This document shows, piece by piece, positions 19,147-28,132 of a stretch of DNA of 64,000 nucleotides. The DNA lies in NCBI GenBank assembly GCA_009841335.1, contig VXLY01000078.1, positions 1 through 64,000 on the forward strand, read 5' to 3'. Within the stretch, counting starts at the first letter, position 1; each line of letters begins with the position of its first letter. The stretch comes from Rhodothermaceae bacterium (GTDB lineage: Bacteria > Bacteroidota > Rhodothermia > Rhodothermales > Bin80). The position numbers and the translations under genes were made by a program. The notes below the pieces were generated by a model. The model had not been told where the DNA came from, ran no database searches, and worked only from the letters and a program-made list of their open reading frames with translations.

Positions 19147-19172
19147 ATGGTTACTTTCGGATATAATTCCCA
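19147..19172 (+). repeat. Terminal inverted repeat of the tnpB element, upstream side
   Basis: This is the inverted partner of 17881-17906 with a single mismatch. Reading from the old pckA start into it gives a TAA after ten codons, so the original frame is closed here. Confidence 0.85.
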
Positions 19173-19178
19173 TCAAGT
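19173..19178 (+). repeat. Direct repeat (target-site duplication), upstream side
   Basis: TCAAGT directly outside the right inverted repeat, identical to 17875-17880. Confidence 0.8.
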
Positions 19179-19266
19179 TCCATAATTCACATGGCTTGTA
19201 TACGGAGCGGAGCGTACGGCAGTCGTTGATCTCAGTTGCAGGTAATGATGGAATAGTTTTCGGCTG
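19179..19266 (-). promoter_or_regulatory. Orphaned native leader and start codon of pckA
   Basis: The original pckA ATG lies at 19181-19183 (minus strand), followed by GAA and then the duplicated bases. The ~83 nt between it and the acyl-CoA synthetase stop should hold the native ribosome-binding site and perhaps the promoter of pckA. Transcription from here now passes through tnpB first. I do not see a confident promoter consensus. Confidence 0.55.
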
Positions 19267-21003
19267 TTATGACATGTACAAAGCTTTAATCTCTTTCTCG
19301 TAACGGGCAAACACGTTTTTTCGGCGTACCTTCAAGGTTGGCGTGAGGTCTCCTCCGTCAATTGTGAATGGTTCTGTGATCAAATGAAATTTTTTCACTT
19401 GTTCATGGGGCGGGAGCGTTAGATTAACCTGATCAATTATGTCCTGAACTTTTCCCCTCAGAACATCCTCGTCGGTGTCTGCACCAAATGAACTTTCCAC
19501 GTAGGCCGCGTCAGTGACGATCAGCGCAGAGCAGAATTTGAATTCGGGACCGATAACCACAGCATGTTCGATCAGCGCATTTGAGGCAAGCGCCACTTCA
19601 ATAGGTACAGGGGCAATGTACTTGCCGGTGGACAGTTTGAAGAGTTGTTTCTTGCGATCGGTGATGTATAAATGCCCATCCTTGTCGAGCTCACCAATGT
19701 CACCTGTATGCAGCCATCCGTCTTCTGCAATTGTTTCGGCCGTAGATTCTGGATTGTTGTAGTATCCACGCATGATGTGAGGGCCTCGTGTCAAGATTTC
19801 ACCGTCCTCGGCAATCTTGACTTCAACATCTCGAATGGCCCTGCCGACTGACCTTGGTCGCATCTGATCGCGTTCGTAGAGCGTTATGACCGGAGAGGTC
19901 TCAGTCAGGCCATATCCCTGACCACAGCAGATACCTAGACCGTTGATAAAAGCTTGAACCTTTGGTGAGAGGGCGGCTCCACCACTGGTAAGCGCTTCCA
20001 GGTTTCCTCCAAAAGGTTCGGCACGTACTTTACTGTACACGAGCTTGTCCGCTAGCTTGTCTAGCAGGGTAGGTTTGGGGTTTTCCACGTCAAACTGTTC
20101 CGCACGCCCGAAAGCCCACCGGGCGATCATTCCAGGGATACCCTTTGTAGCTGCGGCTTTTGCCATCATGCCAGCATGAACCTTTTCGAGCAGTCGTGGC
20201 ACAGTGGTCATGTGAGCCGGCTTCACATGGGCGAGATCCTGCAGGAGCTCATCTGTTGTCTCAATGAAATAAATCGGGCAGGACTTGGAAAGGTAGAAGA
20301 AGGTGGCAATGCGTTCCAGCGAGTGGGACATTGGAAGAAAAGATAACACGCGTGCAGGTACATCAAAAGGCAATCTTTCCGACACGGCAATCGCATTCGT
20401 AGTGAAGTTTGTATGCGTAAGCATGACGCCTTTTGGGTCTCCGGTCGTGCCGGATGTGTAGCACAGTGTAGCGAGATCCTCGCCGCTGACCGCGCTATTA
20501 GTTTGGTCCAAGAGGTCTGGTGTTTCGCTAAGCTGTGCCTCTCCGCGCTTGATCAGCTCATCCATGGTGAGCATCCCCTCGGTGTATTGGCCAAAAAGCC
20601 CTACTATCCACTGCATGTCTGGATAAGACATCAGATCTGCCGGGCACCCGTCGTAAAGCTCCTTTGTCGAGACAACGTATCCGCACACTCCCGCATCGCG
20701 GACGATGTATGCGATTTGACCTTCAGGCTGTGTTGTATAGATAGGCACACTGGCGGCTCCGAGGCGCAACAACGCCTGATCAATAATGAGCCACTCGGTG
20801 CTGTTTTCTGCATGCAGGGCAACCCGATCGCCGCTTCGCACGCCCAAACTGTAGAAGCCCGCAGCGCAAGCGTGCATGCGTGCGCGAAATGTATCGGCGT
20901 CTGTATCAGTCCAGACCCCACCCCGCTTGGTGGAGGCAACAATGCCTGGATTGTGATCTAAACCGAAATCAACAAGTTCACAAACAGTGGAGATAGAATT
21001 CAT
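19267..21003 (-). CDS. Long-chain acyl-CoA synthetase (AMP-forming)
   Basis: The 578-residue ANL-superfamily enzyme has the P-loop TLCYTSGTTGDPKGVMLTH, the GYGLTETSPV motif and the DGWLHTGDIGELD hinge. It activates fatty acids to acyl-CoA. The length and the ITDRKKQLFKLSTGKYIAP block are typical of the FadD15/FACL group. It is transcribed toward tnpB-pckA, divergent from moaC. Confidence 0.9.
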   Translation of the reverse strand: MNSISTVCELVDFGLDHNPGIVASTKRGGVWTDTDADTFRARMHACAAGFYSLGVRSGDRVALHAENSTEWLIIDQALLRLGAASVPIYTTQPEGQIAYIVRDAGVCGYVVSTKELYDGCPADLMSYPDMQWIVGLFGQYTEGMLTMDELIKRGEAQLSETPDLLDQTNSAVSGEDLATLCYTSGTTGDPKGVMLTHTNFTTNAIAVSERLPFDVPARVLSFLPMSHSLERIATFFYLSKSCPIYFIETTDELLQDLAHVKPAHMTTVPRLLEKVHAGMMAKAAATKGIPGMIARWAFGRAEQFDVENPKPTLLDKLADKLVYSKVRAEPFGGNLEALTSGGAALSPKVQAFINGLGICCGQGYGLTETSPVITLYERDQMRPRSVGRAIRDVEVKIAEDGEILTRGPHIMRGYYNNPESTAETIAEDGWLHTGDIGELDKDGHLYITDRKKQLFKLSTGKYIAPVPIEVALASNALIEHAVVIGPEFKFCSALIVTDAAYVESSFGADTDEDVLRGKVQDIIDQVNLTLPPHEQVKKFHLITEPFTIDGGDLTPTLKVRRKNVFARYEKEIKALYMS

Positions 21004-21146
21004 TGTGTCAGGATTTTGTCTGTATGTTCAGGATTCGCTTTAAGGAGGCACATCGTCTGATGTAACGCCTCATTGAAACACAGGACTATGTCTTTGATTA
21101 TATGGGGTTCCAGTCAAAGAAGAATCCCCGGCAAGCTAATCGTTAT

Positions 21147-21641
21147 ATGGTCCGTAAGGCGAAATTTACGCATATAGATAATGAAAGTGGTGTCCATATG
21201 GTGGATATCTCAGTAAAGGAGTCCTCTGAACGTTGCGCGTCAGCCGAAGGTACGGTACAACTGGGGGCCGATGCATATTCTGCACTTGTCGAAGGGCGCG
21301 TAACCAAGGGGGATGTGCTCACAACAGCCCAGTTGGCAGGAATCATGGGGGCCAAGGAAACCGCCCGCCTCATTCCGCTGTGTCATCCGATAGCGCTTGA
21401 AGCAATAAACCTGACCTTTTCGCTCAATGAAAAGATGTATTCGATCACTGTCCGGGCTGAGGCGACTTCGGTTGGACGTACGGGTGTAGAGATGGAGGTT
21501 TTAACGGCAGTATCAATAGCCTCGTTGGCCATTTACGATATGTGCAAATCTATTTCGAAAGACATTCGTATCACGAACATTCACTTGGTGTCCAAGAAGG
21601 GCGGCGTGCACGGTGTATACCATGCGCATGACAGTCACTGA
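21147..21641 (+). CDS. moaC: MoaC, cyclic pyranopterin monophosphate synthase
   Basis: I choose the ATG at 21147, giving 164 residues and the family-typical start with FTHIDNESGVHMVDIS. The track frame begins 15 codons earlier with an unrelated leader. Conserved motifs are LIPLCHPI and TSVGRTGVEMEVLTAVS. The enzyme acts in molybdenum cofactor synthesis. No other moa genes adjoin. floA follows by 18 nt on the same strand. Confidence 0.93.
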   Translation: MVRKAKFTHIDNESGVHMVDISVKESSERCASAEGTVQLGADAYSALVEGRVTKGDVLTTAQLAGIMGAKETARLIPLCHPIALEAINLTFSLNEKMYSITVRAEATSVGRTGVEMEVLTAVSIASLAIYDMCKSISKDIRITNIHLVSKKGGVHGVYHAHDSH

Positions 21642-21659
21642 TATCACAAAACGATAAAA

Positions 21660-22658
21660 ATGGATAGTTTATTCGGCTTTGGAAGTTTGCTCATCATCTT
21701 ATTGATCCTGTTCGGGGTCATTATGCTGCTGTACTTTATACCGGTGCGTCTATGGATCACTGCAATTTTCTCAGGTGTTCACCTGAAACTCTTCCGAGAT
21801 CTTGTGGGAATGCGCCTGCGACGCGTTCCACCGGACAGAATTGTAAAACCGCTTATTACTGCACACAAAGCTGGGATCCCTTCTGAGACGCCAAAACTTG
21901 AGGCACATTTCCTGGCCGGAGGTAATGTGCAGCAGGTGATAAATGCGCTCATTTCAGCAGACAAGGCAGACATTGACCTGCCGTTTGAGCGAGCCACAGC
22001 GATTGATCTTGCCGGGCGTGATGTATTTGAGGCTGTGCAGGTTTCAGTAAACCCGAAAGTCATTGAAACCCCACCAATCTCCGCAATTGCAAAGGACGGA
22101 ATACAGTTACGGGCCATCGCGCGTGTTACGGTGCGCGCCAATATCGAGCGGCTGGTAGGTGGCGCAGGTGAAGAAACAATTATTGCCCGTGTAGGCGAGG
22201 GGATTGTTTCTACGATCGGCTCTTCAGACTCGCATGCCGCTGTGCTGGAAAATCCCGATATCATTTCCAAGACCGTATTGGCTAAGGGGCTGGATTCGGG
22301 AACGGCATTCGAAATTCTTTCGATTGATATTGCCGATGTTGATGTTGGAGAAAACATTGGTGCCAAGCTGCAGACAGACCAGGCGGAGGCAGACTTACAG
22401 GTTGCACGCGCGAAGGCTGAAGAGCGGCGTGCAGCTGCAGTGGCACTGGAACAGGAGATGGTCGCCCGTGTGCAGGAGGCGCGCGCCCGTGTTGTAGAAG
22501 CGGAAGCATTGGTACCTGAGGCGATGGCGGATGCTTTCCGCAACGGTCAGTTGGGGGTTATGGATTACTATAACCTGCGCAACATTGAAGCAGATACAGA
22601 TATGCGCTCTGCAATTGGGGGTACAGGTACTGGTACAGGTGAGGATGACAGCAAGTAG
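21660..22658 (+). CDS. floA: Flotillin-like protein FloA
   Basis: The 332-residue product has an N-terminal membrane helix (about 5-30), then an SPFH domain with [20 protein letters not shown], and an alanine- and glutamate-rich coiled coil from about 235 to 290. FloA scaffolds membrane microdomains. The usual NfeD partner is not adjacent. It follows moaC by 18 nt and may be cotranscribed. Confidence 0.93.
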   Translation: MDSLFGFGSLLIILLILFGVIMLLYFIPVRLWITAIFSGVHLKLFRDLVGMRLRRVPPDRIVKPLITAHKAGIPSETPKLEAHFLAGGNVQQVINALISADKADIDLPFERATAIDLAGRDVFEAVQVSVNPKVIETPPISAIAKDGIQLRAIARVTVRANIERLVGGAGEETIIARVGEGIVSTIGSSDSHAAVLENPDIISKTVLAKGLDSGTAFEILSIDIADVDVGENIGAKLQTDQAEADLQVARAKAEERRAAAVALEQEMVARVQEARARVVEAEALVPEAMADAFRNGQLGVMDYYNLRNIEADTDMRSAIGGTGTGTGEDDSK

Positions 22659-22841
22659 TTAATTAATTGATCCTGTCTTTAGTGGATTTCGAGTGGCCAG
22701 GGTAGCTGATTAGCATTCATGGCAGGAGATGGTTTCCCCGTTTAATTTCCGGGTGATTCGTCTTGTAGATGACTCGTAAAGGCGGGCAACTTCATCTGGG
22801 AAGGTGACAGGTTTCAGCGGATTAGTAACGCTCCCTGCATC

Positions 22842-23318
22842 TCATCGAGAGGTAATGTGAGTATGACGGTCAAAATGTGATGTTGAGACATACTGACGCG
22901 CCGATTGCTTAGTTGCAACGAGGATGGGATCAGTGAACTGATCCAAGACTGCGGTCACCCCGAAGCGTAAGGCATCGCTCAGTGTCGTACCGATGGTGTG
23001 CACATGAGCGTCAATCAGCCCGGGAATCTGTGTATGGTCGTGACCGTCTCGACGAGGGAAGTTATCGGGAAGATCAAGACCGTGTCCAACCTGCCGGACT
23101 TGCCCGTTCTCAATCCACACAACCCACCACTCCCGAAAGACTTCGCCATCAAATACCGTAACATCAACAACAGCAAAGCTCCCTTGGGGTACGCCTCCCA
23201 TTGGGGTCTGCAAGGTCGAGGGTACCGGTAATGTCAAAATTATCCCGATAAACACCACAATTCCAGCACCGAAGCCGGACAAGCTGCTTTTTATCAAGTT
23301 CCGCGTACGCTTGATCAA
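22842..23318 (-). pseudogene. Truncated amidohydrolase, N-terminal part only
   Basis: The frame has 158 codons with an N-terminal membrane helix (residues 12-32), then the start of a metal-dependent amidohydrolase with the metal motif PGLIDAHVHTIG and GVTAVLDQF. Intact enzymes of this type run to about 400 residues, and the remaining two thirds of the TIM barrel are absent. The 183 nt downstream contain no continuation. Its start overlaps the ABC permease stop by four bases, so it is still in the exporter operon. A functional short protein is unlikely, since later metal ligands are missing. Confidence 0.7.
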
Positions 23319-24088
23319 GATTTCCTGATCGAAAAACCGCCCACACGGCGGAATCCAAGCGCAGCAACAATCAAAAAAATGAAGGTTTGTCCTACGAGCA
23401 CGATGACATGCAGAAGGATAGGCTGCCCACTATCCATTCCGATAACTTTGAGGGCGAGCTGTGCATGATGATAGGCGGGCAGCACTAGTGCCATGTTCTG
23501 CATAAAATCACTAAAAACATAGATGGGGATCCATAGTCCGGAGAGCATGGACATCGGCAAGAAGATCAGGTTAACGATGGCAACTGCGGATCGCCCCTTC
23601 ACCCATGCACCGATCGCAAGACCCAGTGTACAGAAAGGGACCACACCTGCAAGCAATACTCCAACAAGCGCAAACCACTGCCAACGAAAGAGCGCCACAT
23701 CGGCTGCGTACGCAGCGATGAGAAACAGGGCTGATACGACCGTCGCACCGAATATCAGCGCAGTGGTAATCTTGGCGGAGAAGTATGCACCAACCGGCAT
23801 GGGTGTCGTCTGCTTCAAAAGCAACACTCCTGTATCACGCTCGGTTGCGAGTCCAGCACCAAAGTTAAACAGCGCAGGACCCAATATGCCAAAGACCCCA
23901 TAAGTTGCCAACATATAGGTTTGCATAGGCATCGAGGTTCCGCCGAAATTCAGAATCACACCAAAGAACAGATAGAACACGAGCGGGAATGCCAGTACGG
24001 GGATGGAAAACAGGGGCTCACGCAGCACGTCTATAAACTGGTAGTGCGCCTCTAAAAGATAAACCCGAATACGTCGATCTACGGTCAT
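23315..24088 (-). CDS. ABC-2 type transporter permease
   Basis: The 257-residue membrane protein has six predicted helices and the ABC-2 layout, with an amphipathic N-terminus. Its start overlaps the stop of the ATPase gene (ATGA), and it forms an exporter with that ATPase. The substrate is unknown; ABC-2 systems export drugs, lipids or polysaccharides. The truncated amidohydrolase overlaps its 3' end. Confidence 0.85.
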   Translation of the reverse strand: MTVDRRIRVYLLEAHYQFIDVLREPLFSIPVLAFPLVFYLFFGVILNFGGTSMPMQTYMLATYGVFGILGPALFNFGAGLATERDTGVLLLKQTTPMPVGAYFSAKITTALIFGATVVSALFLIAAYAADVALFRWQWFALVGVLLAGVVPFCTLGLAIGAWVKGRSAVAIVNLIFLPMSMLSGLWIPIYVFSDFMQNMALVLPAYHHAQLALKVIGMDSGQPILLHVIVLVGQTFIFLIVAALGFRRVGGFSIRKS

Positions 24089-24987
24089 GGAGACTCTTTC
24101 GTAAGGGACAGGAACGCGCTTTCAAGATCAACGGCTTCAACTGTCAGATCCACCAAATCTTCGTCCCGGGCAAGTAGATCTCGTACGAGATCCTCTGGAA
24201 GTGTCGTCTGAACTTCTAAATGACGGCCTCTGACCTTCGCTTGGATCACGCCAGGGAGCTGTGTGATTTCGTCTGGGAGGGTACTTGTGACACAGCGCAC
24301 TAATCGCCCTGCTACATGCAACTTGATCTCCGCTGGAGTGCCGTCAGCGATGCTTTGACCATGATGGATAACGATTACATGGTCAGCAAGTGCATCAACC
24401 TCGGCCAGGTTATGGGTTGAGAGGACTACAGTGACTTCAAGGGTTCGGATTTCATCCCACAACCGGTGCCGTGCATCCACGTCAAGTCCAGTGGTGGGCT
24501 CATCTAAAAACAGAAGTTCGGGATCACCTGCCAGTGCAAGGGCGAACATCACGCGTTGCTTTTGCCCGCCAGAGAGTTTCCCAAATCGGCGTTCAGAGAG
24601 TTCCTCAAGTCCCGCCGTACTAAGTAGTTTCGCGACGGCGAGTGGGGCGGGATAATAGCTGGAGAAAAGTTCAATGTTTTCGCGCACGGTTAGATTTCCA
24701 GAAATCCCAGAAACCTGCAGCATTGCGCCCCGGCGTTCCCGTACTTGCATTGCCCCTGGTTCTTGCCCGAACACACTGACCGAGCCCTGCTGGACGGGTA
24801 AGTTTCCAAGAAGAAGGTTTATTGCAGTCGTCTTGCCAGCCCCATTGGGACCCAACACTTCCAACACCTCACCCTGACGAACCTCCAAATCAAGCTCGTC
24901 CAACGCGAGTATTGATCCATAGTGGTGGGTGACGCCTGACAATCTAGCGAGGACCGATTCATCTGGCTTTGCGACCTGGTTTTTCAT
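24085..24987 (-). CDS. ABC transporter ATP-binding protein (ABC-2 exporter)
   Basis: The 300-residue protein has Walker A GPNGAGKTTAINLLLG, signature KLSGGQKQRVMFALAL, Walker B ELLFLDEPTTGLD and H-loop STHNLAE. A C-terminal ~80-residue extension follows, as in CcmA/DrrA-type exporters. It is the first gene of the three-gene exporter operon with four-base overlaps. Confidence 0.93.
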   Translation of the reverse strand: MKNQVAKPDESVLARLSGVTHHYGSILALDELDLEVRQGEVLEVLGPNGAGKTTAINLLLGNLPVQQGSVSVFGQEPGAMQVRERRGAMLQVSGISGNLTVRENIELFSSYYPAPLAVAKLLSTAGLEELSERRFGKLSGGQKQRVMFALALAGDPELLFLDEPTTGLDVDARHRLWDEIRTLEVTVVLSTHNLAEVDALADHVIVIHHGQSIADGTPAEIKLHVAGRLVRCVTSTLPDEITQLPGVIQAKVRGRHLEVQTTLPEDLVRDLLARDEDLVDLTVEAVDLESAFLSLTKESP

Positions 24988-25382
24988 TCGGGCGCTATAA
25001 GATCATTATACCTAGCGACGATAATACTTATGCTGGGTCTAACGTTGAATAATGGAATGCCGGTGTGTGGTTATGTGTTCGGAATATATTCGGGATAGTT
25101 TCAATTTTGCGGTCTTCGCCTTAAGGAGTGGGGCATCTGCGACTGAAGTTAATTCAGCCGTATCAATTCACGCGATTCATCAGAAAACTCCGTAACCTTC
25201 GGGCTACTCAAGTATTTAATTCCCATTAAATTGAACTTTTTAGTAGGTAAATTTTTTGGTCGGTTCGTAGGTGAACTCATGCTAATGCAGTTCAACCAGC
25301 CAGAGTAGTCCTGCTACAATATCCAACAATACCAAGTACCGTAACGCAGACGGCAATAAAAATTCGTTTAGAAGAAGACATC
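24988..25382. other. Divergent intergenic region, AT-rich
   Basis: No gene is visible. It separates the exporter operon (minus) from the terpene synthase gene (plus) and must contain both promoters. The stretch 25205-25260 is notably AT-rich. I do not see a consensus that I can defend. Confidence 0.5.
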
Positions 25383-26378
25383 GTGTACCAGACGGATATC
25401 CTCCAAGAGGTCTCCCGAACCTTCGCATTGACCATTCCCCAGTTACCTGATCCACTGGGAGTCGTGGTGGGTAATGCCTATTTACTCTGTAGGATTTCAG
25501 ACACTATTGAGGACGAAGAAGCGCTATCGCCATCGCAAAAACGTGAGTTCTCAGACCGCTGGATCGCCGTTGTTGAAGGCAGTAATGATGCACATGAGTT
25601 TGCGCAGGATCTTTCTGGTCTGCTTACTCTATCAGCAACTCGGTACGAGCACGACCTTATCATCAACACGCCCCGAGTCATACGAATTACGCAGAGTTTT
25701 TCCAAATCTCAGCAGCAAATCCTCCAACGCTGCGTGAATATCATGGCAGATGGAATGGCTGTCTTTCAAGAGGGTGCTAACCTCGAAGGATTGAGTGACC
25801 TTGAGCAGTTCAACAGTTATTGTTACCACGTTGCGGGAGTTGTCGGCGAAATGCTGACCGAGCTGTTCTGCGACTATTCCGCCGAGATCGATGCGCGAAA
25901 AAAAGCTCTCTTTGCTCTATCGTCCTCGTTTGGGCAAGGTCTCCAGATGACCAATATCCTCAAAGATTTGTGGGAGGATCGCAACCGAGGTGCGTGTTGG
26001 CTGCCACGGAGCATTTTTCTTGCCTACGACTTTGATCTCAGTTCGCTCTCTAGGCAACATACGGACCCTCGATTTATCCAGGGGTTAAACGAACTCATTG
26101 CTATTGCAAGAGAGCATCTCGATAACGCCCTCCAGTACATCCTCCTGATCCCTCCTCACGAAACCGGAATCCGACGTTTTTGTCTTTGGGCACTCGGAAT
26201 GGCCCTCCCGACCCTGCGACGGATATATAAGAGGCCAACATTCAAGAATGGCCAGGAAGTCAAAATCCCGCGGCGTACTGTCAAGGCTGTCGTCGTATCT
26301 ACGAGTGCACTGGCACGCTCCGATATCGCCCTCAAGACGCTGTTTTTTTTCCTCGGCCGCAACCTGCCCTCCTCTTGA
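25383..26378 (+). CDS. Squalene/phytoene synthase family protein
   Basis: The 331-residue product has both prenyl-diphosphate motifs: DTIEDE near residue 40 and DLWED in MTNILKDLWEDRNRG near 200. It also has VSRTFALTIPQLP and YCYHVAGVVGEMLTELF. The pattern is closer to squalene synthases than to bacterial CrtB, so it probably makes squalene-type head-to-head condensation products. The start is GTG. ispH lies about 500 nt downstream on the same strand, fitting an isoprenoid context. Confidence 0.85.
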   Translation: MYQTDILQEVSRTFALTIPQLPDPLGVVVGNAYLLCRISDTIEDEEALSPSQKREFSDRWIAVVEGSNDAHEFAQDLSGLLTLSATRYEHDLIINTPRVIRITQSFSKSQQQILQRCVNIMADGMAVFQEGANLEGLSDLEQFNSYCYHVAGVVGEMLTELFCDYSAEIDARKKALFALSSSFGQGLQMTNILKDLWEDRNRGACWLPRSIFLAYDFDLSSLSRQHTDPRFIQGLNELIAIAREHLDNALQYILLIPPHETGIRRFCLWALGMALPTLRRIYKRPTFKNGQEVKIPRRTVKAVVVSTSALARSDIALKTLFFFLGRNLPSS

Positions 26379-26894
26379 ATGGAGATTTAGGTTTCCCCTG
26401 TACGATCACCATGAGCGTACGCAGTGACGGCAAATCCCTGAGATATACGATACACCTTCCCGTCTTTTTTACATAGGATCGATCCTGAGCGACAAAGCCC
26501 CCGCCGGGAATCCGGCGCTTAATGCACCCCGTTCTTCCTACTCTTGAAGATGAAAACGGAAAAATTCCGAGCATTATGATGGTGACGGATATGGGTAGCC
26601 AGAACATGATTGACGCTTGACTTAGCTCCCCATACGGAAGCTCGGATGACAGGTTTGCAGCCCGGTTTTCTTGCCCGAAAGACACCAGAGCCCACATCAG
26701 GACGTACCAAATGGGATTCCAGACAGAATTCGTCACAATGAAGCTAAAGTGGAGGCAAATCGCGCACTGATTCGCAGGCTGCGCAGAACCCACGGGCATC
26801 ATCCGCGTAAGTTCAATAAATTGGATTAATTCGTGCCCCAACGAATCCGGGGAACGAGTTGCAACAAAAGAGTTTTGCAAGAGACTCGAATACA
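26379..26894. other. Region between terpene synthase and ispH, possible membrane-protein relic on minus strand
   Basis: The 191-codon minus frame 26332-26907 crosses this region and overlaps both neighbours. Its middle part encodes two plausible membrane helices (NSVWNPIWYVLMWALVSFG and SIMFWLPISVTIIMLGIFPF). The ends are antisense to neighbouring genes. This may be the remnant of a small membrane-protein gene. I cannot name a family. Confidence 0.3.
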
Positions 26895-28127
26895 ATGCCA
26901 CGGACATTCAAGATCCCGCAATTTTATCGTAGCCCGATCATATCGGCGCTCAAGACCGCGCGAATGGCGGCAGATCCGCGGAAGAAGGATACTTCTCCCT
27001 CACTTCTGGACTTCGGATCTCTCCACATATGGATTGCCAGGAGTTTTAGCTTTTGCTTTGGTGTGGAAAACGCCGTTGAAATTGCCTATCAAGCAATTGC
27101 GGACAATCCGGGTCGCCGACTGTTCATGCTCTCGGAAATGATTCACAATCCGCATGTGAACAACGACTTGCGCCGACGGGGTATGCATTTCCTTCGTTCA
27201 ACGATGGGGGAACAACTAATCCCTTTCAGTACGCTTTCCCCTACGGACATTATTATTATACCCGCCTTTGGGACCACGCTGGAAATTCTTGAAGAGCTGG
27301 AAGACTTGGGTGTAGATGTGCGAACGTACGATACGACCTGTCCGTTTGTCGAAAAGGTCTGGCGTCGGAGTGCCCAGATAGGGGATAAGGGCTACACCGT
27401 AGTTATTCATGGTAAACGACTTCATGAGGAGTCACGGGCAACCTTTTCGCACGCCAAGGAGCATGCTCCGGTCGTCGTGGTGCGGGATATTGCCGAGGCG
27501 CATGATTTGGCAAAGGTGATCCGTGGGGAGGAAGGGCGAGAATATTTTTTTGACAGGTTCGCTGATCGTTACAGTAAAGGATTTGATCCAGATCGAGATC
27601 TGGAGCGCATCGGCGTGGTGAACCAGACCACCATGTTGGTGAGGGAGACGCAGGCAGTTACGGGCGTTCTGCGGGAAGCCATTGTTGATCGGTACGGTGC
27701 AAAGGACCATTTTGTAGACACCAGCGATACGCTTTGTTACGCCACTCACGAAAATCAGGAAGCAGCAAAAGCGCTGCTGGATCGGCCACTGGATTTGGCG
27801 CTTGTCGTTGGGGGATATAACTCTTCTAACACAAGTCAGATAGTTTCTTTATGTAGTGAGGTGGTACCCACTTACTTTATAGGGAGTGCCGATGATATTG
27901 CAGACAGGAACCGGATACATCATTATGACTATCCGGCCAAGGAAGTGCGCACAACCGTTAATTGGATGCCAACGAACCGTCCAGCATCTATCGCACTGAC
28001 TTCTGGGGCATCCTGCCCGGAAATGTTAATGGATGAAGTGATTCGCAAAGTAGTGGCATTTTTCGAGGGCACATCTTCCTTTGAACAGGCGCTCGCGCCC
28101 TATCAGAATGCCACCGCTGCGGCGTAA
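26895..28127 (+). CDS. ispH: 4-hydroxy-3-methylbut-2-enyl diphosphate reductase (long form)
   Basis: I choose the second Met (MPRTFKIPQFYRSPIISALK), giving about 410 residues. The track start is 12 codons earlier. The three cluster cysteines are in SFCFGVENAV, TYDTTCPFV and SGASCPEML. Other active-site segments are MIHNPHVN and VVGGYNSSNTSQ. The enzyme makes IPP/DMAPP at the end of the MEP pathway. The N-terminal extension and the insertion around residues 195-260 mark the long-form subfamily. Confidence 0.95.
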   Translation: MPRTFKIPQFYRSPIISALKTARMAADPRKKDTSPSLLDFGSLHIWIARSFSFCFGVENAVEIAYQAIADNPGRRLFMLSEMIHNPHVNNDLRRRGMHFLRSTMGEQLIPFSTLSPTDIIIIPAFGTTLEILEELEDLGVDVRTYDTTCPFVEKVWRRSAQIGDKGYTVVIHGKRLHEESRATFSHAKEHAPVVVVRDIAEAHDLAKVIRGEEGREYFFDRFADRYSKGFDPDRDLERIGVVNQTTMLVRETQAVTGVLREAIVDRYGAKDHFVDTSDTLCYATHENQEAAKALLDRPLDLALVVGGYNSSNTSQIVSLCSEVVPTYFIGSADDIADRNRIHHYDYPAKEVRTTVNWMPTNRPASIALTSGASCPEMLMDEVIRKVVAFFEGTSSFEQALAPYQNATAAA

Positions 28128-28132
28128 GTCGA

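Larger units (their letters stand above)
17881..19172 (-). mobile_element. tnpB-bearing insertion bounded by 26-bp inverted repeats and 6-bp direct repeats
   Basis: The element is 1292 bp and contains only tnpB. Its edges are defined by near-perfect inverted repeats and flanked by TCAAGT direct repeats. IS605/IS1341-type elements normally have subterminal hairpins, no inverted terminal repeats and no target duplication. So either tnpB is a passenger of a DDE-type or MITE-like unit, or an IS1341-like element inserted into an existing MITE. No transposase of another family is inside. It disrupts the original 5' end of pckA two codons after its start. Confidence 0.8.

Noticed and set aside
21779-22543. 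254-codon minus frame opposite floA
   Set aside because: Ser/Ala/Arg-rich composition typical of an antisense shadow of an Ala/Glu-rich gene.
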